From Spirochaeta sp. (GTDB taxonomy: Bacteria > Spirochaetota > Spirochaetia > DSM-27196 > Alkalispirochaetaceae), in assembly GCA_007117185.1 (NCBI GenBank), contig SKHA01000223.1:1-9185 (forward strand): DNA of 9,185 nucleotides. Reading direction: 5' to 3'. How positions within the stretch are numbered: the first letter of the stretch is position 1; each line of letters begins with the position of its first letter. A program made the translations under genes and the position numbers. Of the stretch, positions 6,985-9,185 are shown one piece after another. The notes beneath the pieces were generated by a model, which made no database searches, had not been told where the DNA came from, and saw only the letters and a program-made list of their open reading frames with translations.

Positions 6985-7000
6985 AATCCCGCCTCTGATG

Positions 7001-7038
7001 AGCTGCTCCCGAAGGGAGACAGCTTGAAATTGTTGTTA
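7001..7038 (+). terminator. Probable intrinsic terminator of the toxin-antitoxin operon
   Basis: Starting 16 bases after the toxin stop, AGCTGCTCCC (7001-7010) can pair with GGGAG-A-CAGCT (7014-7024). This gives a 10-bp stem with one bulged A and a GAA loop. The downstream run (7025-7038) is T-rich but broken by G and A, so termination may be incomplete. The position at the end of the cassette supports the call. Confidence 0.5.
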
Positions 7039-7315
7039 GACGCTTTTTCACATTCCTAAAAGTACTCTAATGCCCTCTTCCACTACTCTGAAGACTCTCT
7101 TTTCAATTCTCGAAATCCTTTCAGTGAGTCTTGCTCGATCGATTGAAGCAATCAGTGAAGTGACCAGCACCGGCAGGAGGGAAGCGTTGCCGGCACCAGA
7201 TATGTACCCACCAGATCACACGCCAGAGCTTCCAGCTGTTTGAGGTACGTGCTCGTTGTAGGGGCCCGCGGCGATGCCGTGATTCACACGGAGGCGGTCT
7301 GGTCCACGCCAGCGA
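7039..7315. other. AT-rich stretch without a supported intact gene
   Basis: My count for 7021-7140 is 47 G+C in 120 bases (about 39%), clearly below the flanking genes. The plus strand is pyrimidine-rich, with ACTCT at 7064, 7085 and 7094. A 57-codon plus-strand frame opens with ATG at 7070 and stops at 7241-7243; it has no ribosome site and no recognisable motif. Small inverted repeats occur at 7141-7153 (GATTG-AAG-CAATC) and 7170-7193 (CCGGCA/TGCCGG), without adjoining T-tracts. Minus-strand broken frames are listed separately. The remainder (7244-7315) shows nothing I can name. No second terminator for the leftward cupin gene was found. Confidence 0.5.
7048..7280 (-). pseudogene. Possible remnant of a small gene in two frames
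   Basis: On the minus strand two adjacent frames read like protein but belong to different phases. The first (about 7280 to 7170) contains YLKQLEALACDLVG and YLVPATLP before losing sense. The second continues LPVLVTSLIASIDRA and RISRIEKRVFRVVEEG and stops at 7048-7050. Joined near 7175, they would make a protein of about 65-75 residues with an amphipathic, coiled-coil-like C-terminus. No start codon with a ribosome site is seen. This may be a frameshifted relic, or chance openness on the opposite strand of the 57-codon plus frame. The family is unknown. Confidence 0.22.
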
Positions 7316-7756
7316 TTACGGGCGGGTTCGTCTGACCCCGGAAAAGTCGACGATGGTGCCCCGCTGCTCCGCGGTGAGGGTGCGCTCCCGGGTATTGGTG
7401 CTGTCGGTGTCGCGGTTTTCCACCAGGAGCACGCTGGCATCCACACTGGGGGTGTGGGAGTGCCACACCCCGCGGCGCACGTTGTAGATCCGGCCGGGCT
7501 GCATGTCGATGCAGTGAATGGCAACTGTGTGCTCCGGCCGGGCGGGGTCGGTCTCGCCGATGTAGAGCAGACAGTGCCCCCGAAGCAGCACAAACACCTC
7601 GTCGGTCTGGTCATGACAGTGAAGCGCACAGATGTTTTCGGGGTTCAGCTCGGGGTGATGGTTGAGAACCGCCACCCGCCACGCCCCGTAGTCGATAACC
7701 GGGGCGTACCCGGCGCCAGTGTATTCCTTTTGCTGCACCAGGTCTTCAAGTGCCAT
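7316..7756 (-). CDS. Small single-domain cupin protein
   Basis: This 146-residue protein is one cupin barrel. Motif 1 fits HXHX4EX6G exactly (H46, H48, E53, G60, reading HCHDQTDEVFVLLRG). Motif 2 is looser, with G96 and the fourth ligand H99 in RRGVWHSHTP; the usual trailing Asn is missing. Three His and one Glu would hold a divalent metal. Such proteins include sugar-phosphate isomerases, dioxygenases and ligand sensors, and I cannot say which. The ATG has a good ribosome site, AGGAG (plus-strand 7763-7767), 6 bases upstream. The gene overlaps the upstream GH94 gene by 11 bp, so the two are almost certainly co-translated. The linkage suggests a role in handling the phosphorylase's sugar or product, for example an anomerase- or isomerase-like step, but that is inference only. 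Confidence 0.85.
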   Translation of the reverse strand: MALEDLVQQKEYTGAGYAPVIDYGAWRVAVLNHHPELNPENICALHCHDQTDEVFVLLRGHCLLYIGETDPARPEHTVAIHCIDMQPGRIYNVRRGVWHSHTPSVDASVLLVENRDTDSTNTRERTLTAEQRGTIVDFSGVRRTRP

Positions 7757-9185
7757 AGGTCGCTCCTGTCCGTGCTCTTCCCAGCTGCACCTGGACCACC
7801 ACGTCCCCGGCAGGGATGCGTGCCGCCGGCAGGATCGCCGCGGATCCGTCCGCTTCGAAATCGGTAACGGTCCCGTTGATCAGCACCTCCTCGATCGCGT
7901 ACTCCCCGGCGTCCAGCCCCTGGGGGTTGGCGTACTCCACGGTGAGCTGAGAGCCGCCGAAACAGGTCCTGACCGAGAGGGTCTTTCCGGCTCCCCACTG
8001 CCCGGCGGTGAGCTGCGGGGCCAGCACCAGGTCACCCCAGCGTCCCCGGACGCCGAACATCTGCGTCACCACCGTCAGCAGGTACCAGCTTGCCGACCCG
8101 GTGAGGTAACAGTATACCCCCCGGCCCTGCGGGTCGAAGTACTCCGGAAGCCCCGGGTACATCCGGGATCTCTGGAAGTCCTCCGCCGCGCTGTACATCA
8201 TGGACATCACCTTCTCCGCGGTGACAGCTTCGCCGCGGGTGTACAGGGCGTAGGCGTACATCACCGCCATGTGGCTGAACATCGCGCCGTTCTCTTTGTG
8301 CCCGTAAGCGAATCCAAAGAGCCGCCCCAGGTCCAGTTTGACCTCGCCAAAGTCGGTATTCAGGCGGTATCCACCGATCGTCGGGTCCAGAAGATGGGCG
8401 TCCGCGGCGGCGATTACGCCCCTGACCTGCTCCGGGGTTGCGGCGCCGGACATCAGGGCAAAGACCTGGCCGGTCAGGGTCATCCGGACCCCGTCCGCAG
8501 ATTCCCCCTCCACACGCCGACCGTGGTTATCGTAGTACCCGTTGAACCAGCCGGTACCGTCGGCGCTCTGGATCCACTCCTTCTCCCTGACCCGACGCAG
8601 AAGGTGCTCCCCCTTCTCCCTCAAGTCAGCCGCCAGGGATGCCACGTCGATCTCCGTCTTGTCCCCGCTGGGGCCACCCCGGGTAGCGGCAAAGAACGCA
8701 GCAGCCACCTGCCGTTTCGCCGCGGGGTCCTCGTAGTCGACGTCGGCTCCGCTGCAGCGGTCCAGAAGGAGCAACAGCTCCTCCGCCAGGACGAGGGGCA
8801 GCCCCGCCTGGTGCAGCCCCTCGGCGGCGTCGGCCAGCCAGAGCAGGTTTGACCCGTACAGGGTGGTGAAGGCGACGCTCTCGCCCGTCCCGTCGGCCAT
8901 GTCCAGACCGTCGTTCCAGTCGGCACCCTCAAGGCGCAGACAGTTGTGGTCCCCCACATTGAAGAACGCCGACAGCTGCTGCAGCAGCATGTGTTCGTAG
9001 ACGCTGCCGGTGCAGACCTCTCCTGCCCTGGTCGTCAGGCGGGTCTCCCCGGGTGCGGGGACGCGTTCGGTGGCCCGCGCCCACAGGGTGTCAGAGAAGT
9101 ACTCCTGCTCCTCCGTGAGCAGCGGCAGGTCACCGGTCTGGTCAACGTACAGCTTCACCGTCAGCACCGGCCACGCCCCATGGTC
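7746..9185 (-). CDS. GH94-type glycoside phosphorylase (partial, N-terminus outside window)
   Basis: The frame is open to the right edge, giving 479 visible residues; family members are usually about 800 or more, so the N-terminal part is missing. The start at GTG 9167 is not real: in-frame codons DHGAWP precede it. GH94 enzymes cleave beta-glucosides with phosphate to give a sugar 1-phosphate. The catalytic (alpha/alpha)6-barrel shows GADWNDGLD, whose WND Asp (codon at 8912-8910, visible residue 92) is the general acid. Phosphate-site elements follow: His in GAMFSHM (visible residue 305) and Thr-Gly in YLTGSAS (362-363). A C-terminal beta domain ends the protein. The EGADWNDGLD form of the motif resembles chitobiose-phosphorylase-like and uncharacterised GH94 members at least as much as classical cellobiose phosphorylase. 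The acceptor specificity is therefore left open. No signal peptide can be judged. Confidence 0.88.
   Translation of the reverse strand, partial: DHGAWPVLTVKLYVDQTGDLPLLTEEQEYFSDTLWARATERVPAPGETRLTTRAGEVCTGSVYEHMLLQQLSAFFNVGDHNCLRLEGADWNDGLDMADGTGESVAFTTLYGSNLLWLADAAEGLHQAGLPLVLAEELLLLLDRCSGADVDYEDPAAKRQVAAAFFAATRGGPSGDKTEIDVASLAADLREKGEHLLRRVREKEWIQSADGTGWFNGYYDNHGRRVEGESADGVRMTLTGQVFALMSGAATPEQVRGVIAAADAHLLDPTIGGYRLNTDFGEVKLDLGRLFGFAYGHKENGAMFSHMAVMYAYALYTRGEAVTAEKVMSMMYSAAEDFQRSRMYPGLPEYFDPQGRGVYCYLTGSASWYLLTVVTQMFGVRGRWGDLVLAPQLTAGQWGAGKTLSVRTCFGGSQLTVEYANPQGLDAGEYAIEEVLINGTVTDFEADGSAAILPAARIPAGDVVVQVQLGRARTGATYGT

Noticed and set aside
7719..8852. Plus-strand frame of 377 codons opposite the GH94 gene
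   Set aside because: The minus strand carries the catalytic WND and phosphate-site motifs. The plus frame has only low-complexity His/Pro/Arg-rich sequence.
1..9185. CRISPR array, tRNA, rRNA, insertion sequence or phage gene
   Set aside because: No regularly spaced repeats, cloverleaf, ribosomal RNA stretch, transposase or integrase motif was seen.

Overview
The window is GC-rich bacterial DNA by eye, with one clearly AT-richer patch near 7025-7140. It has a carbohydrate-catabolism character. The gene set (a GH3 beta-glucosidase with a PA14 insert, a ROK repressor, a GH94-type glycoside phosphorylase and a soluble hybrid histidine kinase) would suit a free-living saccharolytic bacterium, perhaps a spirochaete-like anaerobe. 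That placement is a weak guess: the window contains no rRNA, tRNA or marker gene.

Layout: (1) 1-160 is the C-terminal end of a membrane protein. (2) 213-2093 encodes a membrane-free PAS-HisKA-HATPase-REC-HPt hybrid histidine kinase, followed tail-to-tail, with an 18-bp overlap, by a Nudix hydrolase on the minus strand (2528-2076). (3) A short divergent promoter region (2529-2596) holds a 14-bp tandem repeat. It leads into a probable two-gene operon: the GH3 beta-glucosidase (2597-5050) and, after an 8-bp gap, a ROK-family regulator (5059-6243). (4) 6381-7038 is a compact type II toxin-antitoxin cassette with a well-spaced promoter, an antitoxin/ParE-like toxin pair overlapping by ATGA, and a hairpin terminator. 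(5) 7039-7315 is mostly an AT-rich stretch with no convincing intact gene, possibly holding debris of one. (6) On the minus strand a GH94 phosphorylase, entering from the right edge, overlaps by 11 bp a small cupin gene that ends at 7316.

How the genes may work together: the GH3 enzyme would release monosaccharide from beta-linked glucosides, and the ROK protein next to it is the obvious candidate regulator. The GH94 enzyme would split beta-glucosides with phosphate to give a sugar 1-phosphate, and the cupin is translationally coupled to it. No sugar transporter is visible, so substrate uptake must be encoded elsewhere. The toxin-antitoxin cassette sits between the two sugar loci and looks like an independent insertion.

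I see no CRISPR array, insertion sequence, phage gene, tRNA or rRNA, and no convincing new multi-gene system. The points most worth a second look are the probably leaderless antitoxin transcript, the tandem repeat with minute reading frames in the GH3 leader, the degenerate ROK active site, the three 7-base homopolymers in the GH3 gene, and the broken frames at 7048-7280.
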